DNA from: HIMB114 sp965655605
GTDB taxonomy: Bacteria; Pseudomonadota; Alphaproteobacteria; Pelagibacterales; Pelagibacteraceae
Reading direction: 5' to 3'
Assembly (NCBI GenBank): GCA_965655605.1
Contig: CBFHHD010000001.1
Coordinates: 5,680 to 69,679 of the forward strand
DNA length: 64,000 nt
Shown here: in pieces, positions 1 to 9,101 of the stretch
Layout: each line of letters opens with the position of its first letter
Position numbering within the stretch: the stretch's first letter is position 1
Notes under the pieces: generated by a model
The model's input: only the letters and a program-made list of their open reading frames with translations
What the model was told of the DNA's origin: nothing
The model's database searches: none
Translations under genes and position numbers: made by a program

Positions 1-224
1 CCGCAGAATTTTTAAAAAATAATCCAATTAAAAAGCCAACAGTAGGGTTCATAGCAGGGATCACCGCTCCTCCAGGTAGAACAATGGGCCATGCCGGAGC
101 CATCGTTGCTGGTGGAAAAGGTGGTGCAAAAGATAAGATTAAAAAAATGAAAGAATGCGGAATTACAGTCACAGACTCTCCTGCAGATATAGGAAAAACA
201 TTGAAATCCGTGTTAAAGAGTTGA
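1..224 (+). CDS. sucD: Succinyl-CoA ligase alpha subunit, C-terminal end (partial)
   Basis: The last 73 or so codons of a gene cut by the window edge, read in frame from base 3 to a TGA at 222-224. The visible protein carries GFIAGITAPPGRTMGHAGAI followed by a glycine-rich GGKGGAKDK stretch, typical of the succinyl-CoA synthetase alpha C-terminal domain; the first HAG histidine region sits near the CoA/phosphohistidine site in this family. The enzyme interconverts succinyl-CoA and succinate in the TCA cycle with NTP formation. It lies 17 bases before sucA, the usual alphaproteobacterial sucCD-sucAB order, so co-transcription is likely. Confidence 0.9.
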   Translation, partial: AEFLKNNPIKKPTVGFIAGITAPPGRTMGHAGAIVAGGKGGAKDKIKKMKECGITVTDSPADIGKTLKSVLKS

Positions 225-241
225 TATAATATCTTTAATAA

Positions 242-3175
242 ATGTCGGCATCAAAAAACAAAATTTTTGAAACAACATCATTTCTAAGTAAATCGAATTC
301 TTCGTATATTGAACAAATGTATGAAAAATACTGTAACGATCCAAATGCCATTCCAAATTCATGGAGAGAATATTTTGAAGGTTTGGGTGAGAATATTCAA
401 ATTGTTAAAAAAGATATTTCCAAAGCCTCGTGGGAGCCGCAAAATATTAAATCTAGTTCAGAAATAGATCCAGATATCTACGAAAAATTTATTCCAAAAA
501 ATATTTCATATGCCGTCGAGCAGAAGATAAAGAAAGAAAAACCTAACATTTCATCAGATGAAATAGAGCAAAGTACTAAAGATTCAGTAAGAGCAATTAT
601 GATGATTAGGGCCTACAGAATTAGAGGTCATTTAAATGCTGACTTAGATCCTTTAGGTTTAATTGAAAAAGAAAATACTCCAGAGTTGCTTCCAGAGACA
701 TATGGATTTTCTCAAATTGACATGGATAAGAAAATCTTTTTAGATGAAGTCTTGGGTTTGAAATATGGAACCTTGAGAGAAATTTTAGATATTCTAAAAA
801 GAACATATTGTTCAAGTATTGGTGTTGAATTTATGCATATGACAGATCCAAATGAGAAAAGTTGGATACAAGAACGAATTGAAGGAAAAGATAAGGAGAT
901 AAAATTTACAGAACGTGGAAAAAAAGCAATTTTAAATAAACTTATAGAGTCAGATGGTTTTGAAAAATATTTAGCAAAAAAATATGTAGGCACAAAAAGA
1001 TTTGGTCTTGATGGTTGCGAGTCTCTTATTCCTGCAATGGAACAAATAATTAAAAGAGGTGGAGCTTTAGGATGTAAAGAGGTGAAAATTGGAATGCCAC
1101 ATAGAGGCAGGTTGAATATACTTACAAATGTAATTCAAAAACCACTTAAAAAAGTTTTCAAAGAATTTGCAGGTGACCCAGGTATCGCAAGTGGTGGCGT
1201 TTCAGGAGATGTAAAATATCATCTAGGAGCATCAGCAAATAGAGAGTTTGATGGCAATCTTGTTCATGTGAGTTTAACAGCAAATCCATCACATTTAGAA
1301 GCAGTGAACCCAGTAGTTTTAGGTCAAGTTAGGGCTAAACAAGACTTTCACAAGGATGTCAAAAGAGACAAAGTTATTCCAATATTGTTACATGGAGACG
1401 CTGCATTTGCAGGACAAGGAATTGTTGCAGAATGCTTTGCTATGTCAGGTCTTAAAGGTCATAATATTGGCGGAACCATTCATCTAATCGTTAACAATCA
1501 AATCGGATTTACAACGCAACCAGAGTTTTCAAGATCCTCACCTTACCCATCAGAGGTAGCTAAAATGGTGCAGGCGCCAATCTTTCATGTTAACGGAGAT
1601 GATCCTGAGGCAGTTACATATTGTGCAAAAGTTGCTACTGAGTATAGGCAAAAGTTTAAGAGAGATATTGTAATTGATATTTTTTGTTACAGAAAATTTG
1701 GACACAACGAGGGAGATGAGCCATCTTTCACTCAGCCTCTTATGTATAAGAAAATTAAAGAGCAAGATTCAACATTACAAATATATTCTGAAAAATTGAT
1801 AAGAGAAGGTGTTTTATCAAGCGAAGATTTTGATAGAGAAAAGCAAGACTACCAAAATAGATTAGACCAAGAGTTTGAATCATCTAAAACTTATATTTCA
1901 AATGAGTTAGATTGGTTTACAGGTGTATGGTCTAAATTTACAACCGAAACTGGCCACGATAGAAGAGGCGTGACAGGTATTGAGAGCGACGAAATTCAAA
2001 GTTTAGGTAAAAAACTAACAACTATTCCAGATGGATTTAATCCTCATAAAACAATATCTAGAATTTATGAAGCTAGATCAAAAATGTTTACTACAGGTAA
2101 AGAGTTTGATTGGGCTATGGCAGAAACACTTGCTTTTGCGAGCTTAGCAAATGAAGGGTATCCAATTAGGTTGGTAGGACAAGATTCTGTCAGAGGAACA
2201 TTTAGCCAAAGACACGCAGCAATTAATGATCAAGTTACGGGAGATAGATATTATCCATTAAAACATTTATCCAAAGGACAAGGTAAAGTTGAATTGATAG
2301 ATAGCCTCTTATCAGAAATGGGTGTCTTAGGTTTTGAATATGGATTTTCTTTAACTGATCCAGATGCTTTAGTATTATGGGAGGCGCAGTTTGGAGACTT
2401 TGCAAATGGTGCACAGGTAATTTTTGACCAATTTATAAGTTCAGGAGAGAAAAAATGGACAAGGGCAAGTGGTTTAGTTTTATTATTGCCTCATGGTTAT
2501 GAAGGTCAAGGACCCGAACACTCTTCTGCACGAATAGAAAGATACCTCCAGGCCTGCGCCCAAGAAAACATCCAAATTGTAAATTGTACAACACCTGCAA
2601 ATTACTTTCATGCATTAAGGAGACAAATACACCGTCCATTTAGAAAGCCTTTAGTAATCTTCACTCCAAAATCTTTGTTAAGACACAAAAGGTGTATTTC
2701 TGAAATAGAGGATTTTACAAAAGAAAATTCATTTCATAGAGTTTTATCAGATAGAGCTGAATATCCTGAGTATAATTTAATTCCATTGGCTCAAGATGAC
2801 CAAATAGAAAGAGTCATTTTATGTAGTGGAAAAATATATTATGATCTAGTTGACGAAAGAGAAAAACTAAATGCAAATAAAGTTCAAATTGTAAGACTAG
2901 AGCAGTTATATCCTTTTCCTGTAAAAACTTTAGTTAGGCATTTAAATAGATTTAAGAATGCTAAAAAATTTGTATGGTGCCAAGAAGAACCACAAAATAT
3001 GGGTCCGTGGAATCACGTAGAAAGATATATAAATAAAACTTTAGAGCTTATTAAAACCAGTTGTAAAAATGTTATATATACTGGTAGATCGCCATCTGCA
3101 TCGCCTGCAACAGGGTTTATGAAAAAACATCTTGCCCAACAACAAGAAATTGTTAAAAAAGCTATTACAATTTAA
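242..3175 (+). CDS. sucA: 2-oxoglutarate dehydrogenase E1 component
   Basis: Thiamine-diphosphate-dependent E1 that decarboxylates 2-oxoglutarate and passes the succinyl group to the E2 lipoyl arm. At 977 residues it has full family length. The N-terminus has the E1o signature around SYIEQMYEKYCNDPNAIPNSW, which contacts E2/E3. The ThDP/Mg motif runs from GDAAFAGQG (G385-D386) to VNNQIGFTT (N418-N419). The C-terminal half holds the transketolase-like pyrimidine domain (FGDFANGAQVIFDQF) and LPHGYEGQGPEHSSAR. The stop TAA shares its last A with the sucB ATG, so translation is probably coupled. Confidence 0.97.
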   Translation: MSASKNKIFETTSFLSKSNSSYIEQMYEKYCNDPNAIPNSWREYFEGLGENIQIVKKDISKASWEPQNIKSSSEIDPDIYEKFIPKNISYAVEQKIKKEKPNISSDEIEQSTKDSVRAIMMIRAYRIRGHLNADLDPLGLIEKENTPELLPETYGFSQIDMDKKIFLDEVLGLKYGTLREILDILKRTYCSSIGVEFMHMTDPNEKSWIQERIEGKDKEIKFTERGKKAILNKLIESDGFEKYLAKKYVGTKRFGLDGCESLIPAMEQIIKRGGALGCKEVKIGMPHRGRLNILTNVIQKPLKKVFKEFAGDPGIASGGVSGDVKYHLGASANREFDGNLVHVSLTANPSHLEAVNPVVLGQVRAKQDFHKDVKRDKVIPILLHGDAAFAGQGIVAECFAMSGLKGHNIGGTIHLIVNNQIGFTTQPEFSRSSPYPSEVAKMVQAPIFHVNGDDPEAVTYCAKVATEYRQKFKRDIVIDIFCYRKFGHNEGDEPSFTQPLMYKKIKEQDSTLQIYSEKLIREGVLSSEDFDREKQDYQNRLDQEFESSKTYISNELDWFTGVWSKFTTETGHDRRGVTGIESDEIQSLGKKLTTIPDGFNPHKTISRIYEARSKMFTTGKEFDWAMAETLAFASLANEGYPIRLVGQDSVRGTFSQRHAAINDQVTGDRYYPLKHLSKGQGKVELIDSLLSEMGVLGFEYGFSLTDPDALVLWEAQFGDFANGAQVIFDQFISSGEKKWTRASGLVLLLPHGYEGQGPEHSSARIERYLQACAQENIQIVNCTTPANYFHALRRQIHRPFRKPLVIFTPKSLLRHKRCISEIEDFTKENSFHRVLSDRAEYPEYNLIPLAQDDQIERVILCSGKIYYDLVDEREKLNANKVQIVRLEQLYPFPVKTLVRHLNRFKNAKKFVWCQEEPQNMGPWNHVERYINKTLELIKTSCKNVIYTGRSPSASPATGFMKKHLAQQQEIVKKAITI

Positions 3176-4401
3176 TGAGCACACCAATATTAGTTCCAGC
3201 ATTAGGAGAGTCCGTCACTGAGGCAACAGTTGCTAAATGGATAAAAAAAGCTGGCGAACATGTTAATGAAGATGAGCCTATCGTTGAGCTAGAAACAGAT
3301 AAAGTTAGTGTAGAGGTTACCTCCCCACAAACTGGAGTATTATCAGAAATTACAATTAATGAAGGAGAAACTGTTGAGGTTGGATCTAAGTTGGGAGTAA
3401 TAGCAAAGGGTGACGCTGTACAAAAAGAACCAGAGCTCACAAAAGAAACTAAGATAGAAAAAGAAGCTATTAAAGAAGAGCCAACTAAAGAGATAAAAAA
3501 AGATATTCAAGAAGATAAAGTAGTTCAATTAAATGTAGAAAAAAAGCCAGAGCCATCGCCAGCTGCAAAAAGAGTCATTGAGGAAAATAAAATTGATATT
3601 ACAAATATTCAAGGAAGTGGCAGACGTGGGCAAATTCTAAAAAGTGATTTGATTGGATTGATGGGTATTAATCCTGGAATAGACAAAAAATTTCAAGAAA
3701 AAGGTCCTGAGGAAAGAGTAAAAATGTCTCGTCTGAGATCTACAATCGCAAAAAGATTAAAAGAAGCTCAAAATACAGCGGCAATGTTAACTACCTTCAA
3801 TGAGATAGATATGACAATGATTATGCAAATTAGAAAAGATAATAAAGAAGAGTTTGAAAAAATGTATGGAGTAAAACTTGGTTTTATGTCTTTTTTTGTC
3901 AAGGCTTGTGTTAATGCACTTCAAACTTTTCCCAATGTAAATGCAGAAATTCAAGGCGAAGAGATAGTTTATAAAAATTACTATAATATTGGCGTTGCTG
4001 TAGGAACCGATAAAGGGTTAGTGGTTCCAGTAGTTAGAGGTGCGGATCAAATGTCCTTTGCCGATATTGAAAAAGAAATTATCACTCTAGGTGGAAAAGC
4101 AAGAGACGGACAGTTAACTATTGACGAATTACAAGGTGGAACATTTACATTAACAAATGGTGGCATTTATGGTTCTATGCTTTCAACACCTATTCTTAAC
4201 CCTCCTCAGTCCGGAGTATTAGGAATGCATAATATTGTTCAAAGAGCAGTTGTGATTAATGGTAAAATTGAGATTAGGCCGATAATGTATTTAGCTTTAT
4301 CATATGATCATAGAATTATTGACGGTAAGGAAGCAGTGTCTTTCTTGGTGAGAGTAAAAGAAATACTAGAAGATCCTAGAAGGTTATTTTTAGATTTATA
4401 A
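3175..4401 (+). CDS. sucB: Dihydrolipoamide succinyltransferase E2 component
   Basis: Core acyltransferase of the 2-oxoglutarate dehydrogenase complex. Domains in order: one lipoyl domain (about 1-77, lipoylated lysine K43 in ELETDKVSVEV), a charged Lys/Glu linker (about 80-125), a peripheral subunit-binding domain (about 128-160, SPAAKRVIEE) and the catalytic domain from about 180 to the end, with H379 and D383 in SYDHRIIDG. Length 408 residues is normal. It overlaps sucA by one base upstream and lpd by one base downstream, so all three complex subunits sit in one tightly coupled operon. The TPILVPALGESVTEATV start favours the succinyl rather than the acetyl enzyme. Confidence 0.96.
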   Translation: MSTPILVPALGESVTEATVAKWIKKAGEHVNEDEPIVELETDKVSVEVTSPQTGVLSEITINEGETVEVGSKLGVIAKGDAVQKEPELTKETKIEKEAIKEEPTKEIKKDIQEDKVVQLNVEKKPEPSPAAKRVIEENKIDITNIQGSGRRGQILKSDLIGLMGINPGIDKKFQEKGPEERVKMSRLRSTIAKRLKEAQNTAAMLTTFNEIDMTMIMQIRKDNKEEFEKMYGVKLGFMSFFVKACVNALQTFPNVNAEIQGEEIVYKNYYNIGVAVGTDKGLVVPVVRGADQMSFADIEKEIITLGGKARDGQLTIDELQGGTFTLTNGGIYGSMLSTPILNPPQSGVLGMHNIVQRAVVINGKIEIRPIMYLALSYDHRIIDGKEAVSFLVRVKEILEDPRRLFLDL

Positions 4402-5798
4402 TGGAAGATTTTGACGTTATAGTTATTGGAGGCGGCCCAGGTGGTTATGTATGTTCAATAAGAGCTGCGCAATTAGGTCTTAAAACAGCTTGCATTGAAT
4501 CAAGAGGTTCTCTTGGTGGAACTTGTTTAAATGTTGGATGCATTCCATCAAAATCATTACTCCATTCAGCAGAAATGTATCACAAAGCTAATAAGGAGTT
4601 TGATAAAATTGGGATAAATACCGGAGGACTATCATTGGACATTTCTAAAATGATGAGTCATAAATTAAAAACAGTTGATGGTTTGACAAAAGGAATAGAG
4701 TTTTTATTTAAAAAAAATAAAGTTACTTATATTAAAGGACATGGAAGCTTGGCTTCTAAAGGCTCAGTTAATATTAAAAATTTAGATGGATCAGATAGTA
4801 AAATCAATGGCAAGCATATAATAATTGCAACTGGTTCTTCAGTAGTAACCTTGCCTAATATTAAAATTGATGAACAGACAATCGTTTCATCTACAGGAGG
4901 CCTATCTTTAGAAAAAGTTCCAAAAAAAATGATTGTAATTGGTGGAGGTGTGATTGGCTTAGAGCTTGGATCAGTATGGATGAAGCTGGGAGCAGAAGTT
5001 GAAGTAATTGAATACATGGACCATATTTTAACTGGTATGGATAAAGAGGTATCTGATACTTTTCATAAAATCCTTAAAAGACAGGGTATGAAATTTAATC
5101 TTTCAGCCAAGGTAAATTCAGTAGAAAATAAGTCAGGAAAAGCAGTTGTTGAATTTGAAAAAGATGGAAACAGCAATGCAATGGAAGCTGATGTTGTTTT
5201 AGTATCGGTTGGAAGAAAACCAAATACAGAAGGGTTAAAATTGGATCAAGCGGGGATTGAAACTGACGAAAGAGGACGAGTAAAAATTGATAAGCATTTT
5301 AAAACAAATATCGAGGGCGTTTATGCCATTGGGGATGTAGTAACTGGACCAATGTTAGCTCATAAAGCAGAAGAAGAAGGAATTGCTGTTGCCGAGATGA
5401 TTTCGGGTAAATTTGGGCATGTAAATTATAATGTTATACCAAACGTTGTATATACACATCCTGAAGTTGCGTCTGTTGGAAAAACAGAAGAGGATTTGAA
5501 AAAAGATTCTATTGAATATAATGCAGGCAAGTTCCCATTTATGGCAAATTCCAAAGCCAAGGTTAATGACGTAGCAGAAGGTTTTGTGAAAATTTTAGCT
5601 GACAAAAAAACTGATAAAATTTTAGGTGTACATATAGTTGGACCAGATGCTGGAAACTTAATTGCAGAGTTATCCTTGGCCATGGAGTTTGGTGCAAGTT
5701 CTGAGGATGTAGCAAGAACTTGTCATGCACACCCAACTTTAACTGAGGCGGTAAAAGAAGCGGCCTTGGCAGTGGATAAAAGACCAATACATATGTAG
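4401..5798 (+). CDS. lpdA: Dihydrolipoyl dehydrogenase (E3)
   Basis: Flavoprotein that reoxidises dihydrolipoamide on E2 with NAD+. The FAD-binding IGGGPGGY motif is at residues 9-16, the redox disulfide C42/C47 in GGTCLNVGCIPS, the NAD-binding IGGGVIGLELGS near 180, the second FAD contact YAIGDVVTGPMLAHKA near 310, and the catalytic His-Glu pair in HAHPTLTE (H444, E449). Length 465 residues is standard. Its ATG overlaps the sucB stop by one base. It probably also serves the pyruvate dehydrogenase or glycine cleavage complexes, but that cannot be seen here. Confidence 0.97.
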   Translation: MEDFDVIVIGGGPGGYVCSIRAAQLGLKTACIESRGSLGGTCLNVGCIPSKSLLHSAEMYHKANKEFDKIGINTGGLSLDISKMMSHKLKTVDGLTKGIEFLFKKNKVTYIKGHGSLASKGSVNIKNLDGSDSKINGKHIIIATGSSVVTLPNIKIDEQTIVSSTGGLSLEKVPKKMIVIGGGVIGLELGSVWMKLGAEVEVIEYMDHILTGMDKEVSDTFHKILKRQGMKFNLSAKVNSVENKSGKAVVEFEKDGNSNAMEADVVLVSVGRKPNTEGLKLDQAGIETDERGRVKIDKHFKTNIEGVYAIGDVVTGPMLAHKAEEEGIAVAEMISGKFGHVNYNVIPNVVYTHPEVASVGKTEEDLKKDSIEYNAGKFPFMANSKAKVNDVAEGFVKILADKKTDKILGVHIVGPDAGNLIAELSLAMEFGASSEDVARTCHAHPTLTEAVKEAALAVDKRPIHM

Positions 5799-5805
5799 CT
5801 CGGCG

Positions 5806-6462
5806 CTATAATATTTTTTGGTTAGATTTTTGCCAATCATCTAAGAATAATTTTAAACCTTTGTCGGTTAAATCATGCATGTAAAGTTTATGAAAAACTT
5901 TTGGTGGGATTGTGGAAATATCAGAACCAGCTAATGCAACTGCTTTTATATGTTCTACATTTCTAACAGAAGCTGATAAAATTTCCGTTTTAATATTCTT
6001 ATAGTTGTTAAATACTTTTCTTATATCTTTAATTAATTGGACACCATCTTCACCAATATCATCCAATCTACCTATAAAAGGAGAGACATATGTTGCACCT
6101 GCTTTAGCTGCAAGAAGTGCCTGAGATACTGAAAAACATAATGTGACATTTGTTTTTATTTTCTTCTTAGTTAGTGACGAGCAAGCTTTTAACCCGTCAA
6201 AAGTTAACGGTAGTTTTATCACAATGTTTTTTGCAATTTTTTTTAAGATCTGTGCCTCTTTTAGCATACCCGTTACATCAGTAGCTGTTACCTCAGCACT
6301 TACCGGGCCCTTAACTTCTTTACAAATTTCTTTCAAAATAACTTTAATATTTTTACCTTGTTTAGCGATTAAAGATGGGTTTGTAGTAATTCCATCCACT
6401 AATCCTGTCTTATTAATATCTTTGATTTCTTTAATATCAGAAGAGTCTATGTATATTTTCAT
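5806..6462 (-). CDS. tal: Transaldolase (short TalC/F6P-aldolase-like type)
   Basis: A 218-residue TIM-barrel class I aldolase of the short transaldolase family. The Schiff-base lysine is K83 in NIVIKLPLT; GITTNPSLI near the N-terminus and SPFIGRLDDIGEDG later are family signatures. It would exchange dihydroxyacetone units between sugar phosphates in the non-oxidative pentose phosphate pathway, although short members may instead act as fructose-6-phosphate aldolases and sequence alone does not separate the two. It is convergent with lpdA, with only seven bases between stops, and divergent from priA. Confidence 0.88.
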   Translation of the reverse strand: MKIYIDSSDIKEIKDINKTGLVDGITTNPSLIAKQGKNIKVILKEICKEVKGPVSAEVTATDVTGMLKEAQILKKIAKNIVIKLPLTFDGLKACSSLTKKKIKTNVTLCFSVSQALLAAKAGATYVSPFIGRLDDIGEDGVQLIKDIRKVFNNYKNIKTEILSASVRNVEHIKAVALAGSDISTIPPKVFHKLYMHDLTDKGLKLFLDDWQKSNQKIL

Positions 6463-6495
6463 AATTAAATAATAATTTAAAAGCTAATTTTTAAT

Positions 6496-8466
6496 ATGCT
6501 AGTTGATGTTTTATTACCACTAAATTTTTACCAACTATTTACATATAGTACTAGTGAGACTTTAGAAGCGGGAGATGTTGTAAGAGTATCTTTTAAAAAT
6601 AAAGAAATAATTGGTGTAGTTTGGGTAGCGAATACAAAAGTAAATAATAAAAACATTAAGTTAAAAGAAGTAATTGAAAAAATATCATTTCCATCACTCT
6701 CAAAAAACAACCTCTATTTTATTGATCAATTAGCAAATTATAATTTGATAAATCGCGGTCTAATTTTAAATTTATTTTTATACAAAAATGGATTTAAGAG
6801 TTTGGAAAAAGGCTTAAGAAAAATAAATAATTTTAAAAAATATTCTCCAGTTACACATCAGAAAAAAAAACTTAATAGTGAACAAAAAATAATTTATGAA
6901 AAAATTAAGAAAAAAATAAATTTTAATTTATATTCCACAAGTTTAATACAGGGTGTCCCAGGTTCAGGAAAAACTCATATTTATTTTGAACTAATATCTG
7001 ATGCATTAAACAAGGGTTACCAAGTTTTAGTAATGTTACCAGAAAAAGGGTTGAGTGAACAGATAGCTAAAAGATTTGAAGATTTTTTTAAATGCAAAGC
7101 TGCAATATGGCATTCAGGTATAAAAGATAAATATAAAAAAGAAATATGGAAAGGAATTTTTAAAAATGAAATTAAATTAATACTTGGTGCAAGATCAGCA
7201 ATGTTTTTGCCTTATCAAAACTTAAAATTAATTATTATTGATGAAGAGCATGATAGTTCTTACAAGCAAGAAGAGGGTGTTGTGTTCAATGCGCGTGATA
7301 TGTCAATTCTCAGAGCTTCTATTGAGAAATTTCCAATTTTTTTAGTGAGTGCAACACCATCAGTAGAGACATATTATAATTGTAAAGTTAAAAAATATAG
7401 TCACTTCAATTTGTCCCAAAGATACAATGAGTCAAAAATGCCTGAAGTAAGAACGGTTAAATTAAAAAAAGAAAATATTAGTAGTAATAATTTTATATCT
7501 TCAGAAATTGAGGAGGAAATAAAAAATTATTTAAAATCAGGTGATCAAGTTTTATTTTTTTTAAATCGTAGAGGCCATTCAACTTTTGTATTTTGTTATA
7601 AATGCATGAAAAGATTAGAATGTCCAAAATGTTCAGTGGGTCTAGTTTACCATAAGAAAAATAATTTTGCCTTATGTCATTATTGTAATCATACAACTAA
7701 ACTTAATAGAAAATGTAAAGATGAACAAAAATGCGAATTTAAATTTTACGGTATAGGTTTAGAAAAAATATTTGAGGAAGTGAAAATAAAATTTAAAGGG
7801 GTAAAATCTGATATTTTATCAAGTGACTTAACAGACTATGAAAAATTTTCTGAACAATTAAAAAATATAGAAAATAATTATACTAAAATTATTGTAGCAA
7901 CACAGATTGTAGCTAAAGGTTTTAATTTTAAAAATTTAAACTTAATCGTCGCAGTTAACTGTGATAGTAATTTTTTAGGCAATGACATTAGAGCTAGTGA
8001 AAAAAATTTTCAATTACTCTATCAATTATCAGGAAGGGCCGGAAGGTTTAACAAGGACTCCAAAATTTTTCTCCAAACATTTGATGATAAAAATAAAATA
8101 TTTGACTCTTTAAAAAATTTTGATGTAGATAATTTTTATGAAAATGAGATATCATTTAGGAAAAAAGCGTCATTACCTCCATTTAATAAATTCATCTCAA
8201 TAGTTATTTCAGGAAAAAATTCTTTTAGTATTGAAAAATTTGCAATTGAGTTAAAGCAAAAATTGCCTGCAAATGAAATGATAAAAATATATGGACCTGT
8301 AAGTGCTGCGATTTCAAAAATTAGGTCAGATTTCAGAGTTAGATTATTGATAAAATACAATCCGAAAGTTACACCTCAATCTCAAATTCAAAAAACTCTA
8401 AATTCCACGAAAATACCTAAATATATAAAACTTTTAGTTGATGTTGATCCTCAGAATTTTGCTTAA
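6496..8466 (+). CDS. priA: Primosomal replication restart helicase PriA
   Basis: DNA helicase that recognises stalled forks and reloads the replisome. At 656 residues it is shorter than the roughly 730-residue E. coli protein. It keeps the N-terminal 3-prime-end-binding domain (MLVDVLLPLNFYQLFTYST), Walker A VPGSGKT near residue 153, Walker B DEEH near 250, the zinc-binding cysteine block between about 370 and 415 (CYKCMKRLECPKC, then CHYCNH and a later C-x5-C), and the motif VI-like LSGRAGRF near 513. The protein is Lys/Asn-rich, in line with genome composition. It is followed by a 77-base leader to atpH. Confidence 0.94.
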   Translation: MLVDVLLPLNFYQLFTYSTSETLEAGDVVRVSFKNKEIIGVVWVANTKVNNKNIKLKEVIEKISFPSLSKNNLYFIDQLANYNLINRGLILNLFLYKNGFKSLEKGLRKINNFKKYSPVTHQKKKLNSEQKIIYEKIKKKINFNLYSTSLIQGVPGSGKTHIYFELISDALNKGYQVLVMLPEKGLSEQIAKRFEDFFKCKAAIWHSGIKDKYKKEIWKGIFKNEIKLILGARSAMFLPYQNLKLIIIDEEHDSSYKQEEGVVFNARDMSILRASIEKFPIFLVSATPSVETYYNCKVKKYSHFNLSQRYNESKMPEVRTVKLKKENISSNNFISSEIEEEIKNYLKSGDQVLFFLNRRGHSTFVFCYKCMKRLECPKCSVGLVYHKKNNFALCHYCNHTTKLNRKCKDEQKCEFKFYGIGLEKIFEEVKIKFKGVKSDILSSDLTDYEKFSEQLKNIENNYTKIIVATQIVAKGFNFKNLNLIVAVNCDSNFLGNDIRASEKNFQLLYQLSGRAGRFNKDSKIFLQTFDDKNKIFDSLKNFDVDNFYENEISFRKKASLPPFNKFISIVISGKNSFSIEKFAIELKQKLPANEMIKIYGPVSAAISKIRSDFRVRLLIKYNPKVTPQSQIQKTLNSTKIPKYIKLLVDVDPQNFA

Positions 8467-8482
8467 TGATGACATCTTGTCC

Positions 8483-8503
8483 ATGATATCAGCTTGATAT
8501 GAT
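8483..8503 (+). repeat. Hairpin in the leader upstream of atpH
   Basis: In the 77 bases between priA and atpH, ATATCA (8486-8491) and TGATAT (8495-8500) form a perfect 6-bp inverted repeat with a 3-base loop; two further A-T pairs outside one G-G mismatch extend it to 8483-8503. CCAT at 8481-8484 and ATGG at 8513-8516 could form an alternative outer stem. No T-run follows, so it is not a plain terminator. It may be a 5-prime leader structure for the ATP synthase operon or a processing site after priA. I know no described family for it. Confidence 0.4.
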
Positions 8504-8543
8504 CAGGTTCGAATGGTAATTACACGGCAAATAAAGGATAGTT

Positions 8544-9092
8544 TTGAGCCAAAATAACCAAAATTTTTCAGACGCAGCAGGAAGATATGCCCTATCTCTA
8601 TTTGAAATAGGTAATGAAAATAAAATACTTAATCAGATTGAAGATAATATCAATTTTATTCATAAGGCGTTCTCAGAATCAAAAGACTTTCAAAAATTTA
8701 TAAGCAATCCAACTTTAAAAAAAATTGATAGAATTAATGTTATTAATGAGTTGAGTAAGAAAAATAACTTCAATGAAACCTTTACAAATTTTTTAAAAAT
8801 TTTAGTAGAGAATAATAGAATTTTTTTTCTAGAAAAAATTACCAATGATTTTAAAAAAATTGTTTCTAACTTTAAAGGTGAATTAGATGCAACAGTTTCA
8901 ATGCCAACAAAAATGAATGATAATCAGATTCAAGACATGGAAAAGATGTTGAATGATACTTTAAATAAAAAGGTAAACTTAGATTTTAAACTCGATAAAA
9001 GTTTGATATCTGGTGCAAAAATACAAATTGGTAGCTTAATGGTTGATGACACTGCTAAAGCTAAATTTAACAAAATACTAAATAACTTGTAG
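8544..9092 (+). CDS. atpH: ATP synthase F1 subunit delta
   Basis: Peripheral-stalk delta subunit joining the F1 alpha-beta head to subunit b. It is 182 residues with the usual AGRYALSLFEI N-terminal helix and the C-terminal signature SLISGAKIQIGSLMVDDTAKAKF split by normal spacing. The start is TTG at 8544; AAAGGA lies 6-11 bases upstream as Shine-Dalgarno, and no in-frame ATG occurs before the conserved N-terminus, so the TTG is well supported. It is first gene of atpHAGDC; the F0 genes are not in this window, as is common in alphaproteobacteria where F0 is a separate operon. Confidence 0.94.
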   Translation: MSQNNQNFSDAAGRYALSLFEIGNENKILNQIEDNINFIHKAFSESKDFQKFISNPTLKKIDRINVINELSKKNNFNETFTNFLKILVENNRIFFLEKITNDFKKIVSNFKGELDATVSMPTKMNDNQIQDMEKMLNDTLNKKVNLDFKLDKSLISGAKIQIGSLMVDDTAKAKFNKILNNL

Positions 9093-9101
9093 GAGAGAAA
9101 A

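Noticed and set aside
8500..8520. tRNA-like T-loop GGTTCGAAT before atpH
   Set aside because: The flanks do not form a T stem and there is no acceptor, D or anticodon arm; it is not a tRNA or an attachment site.
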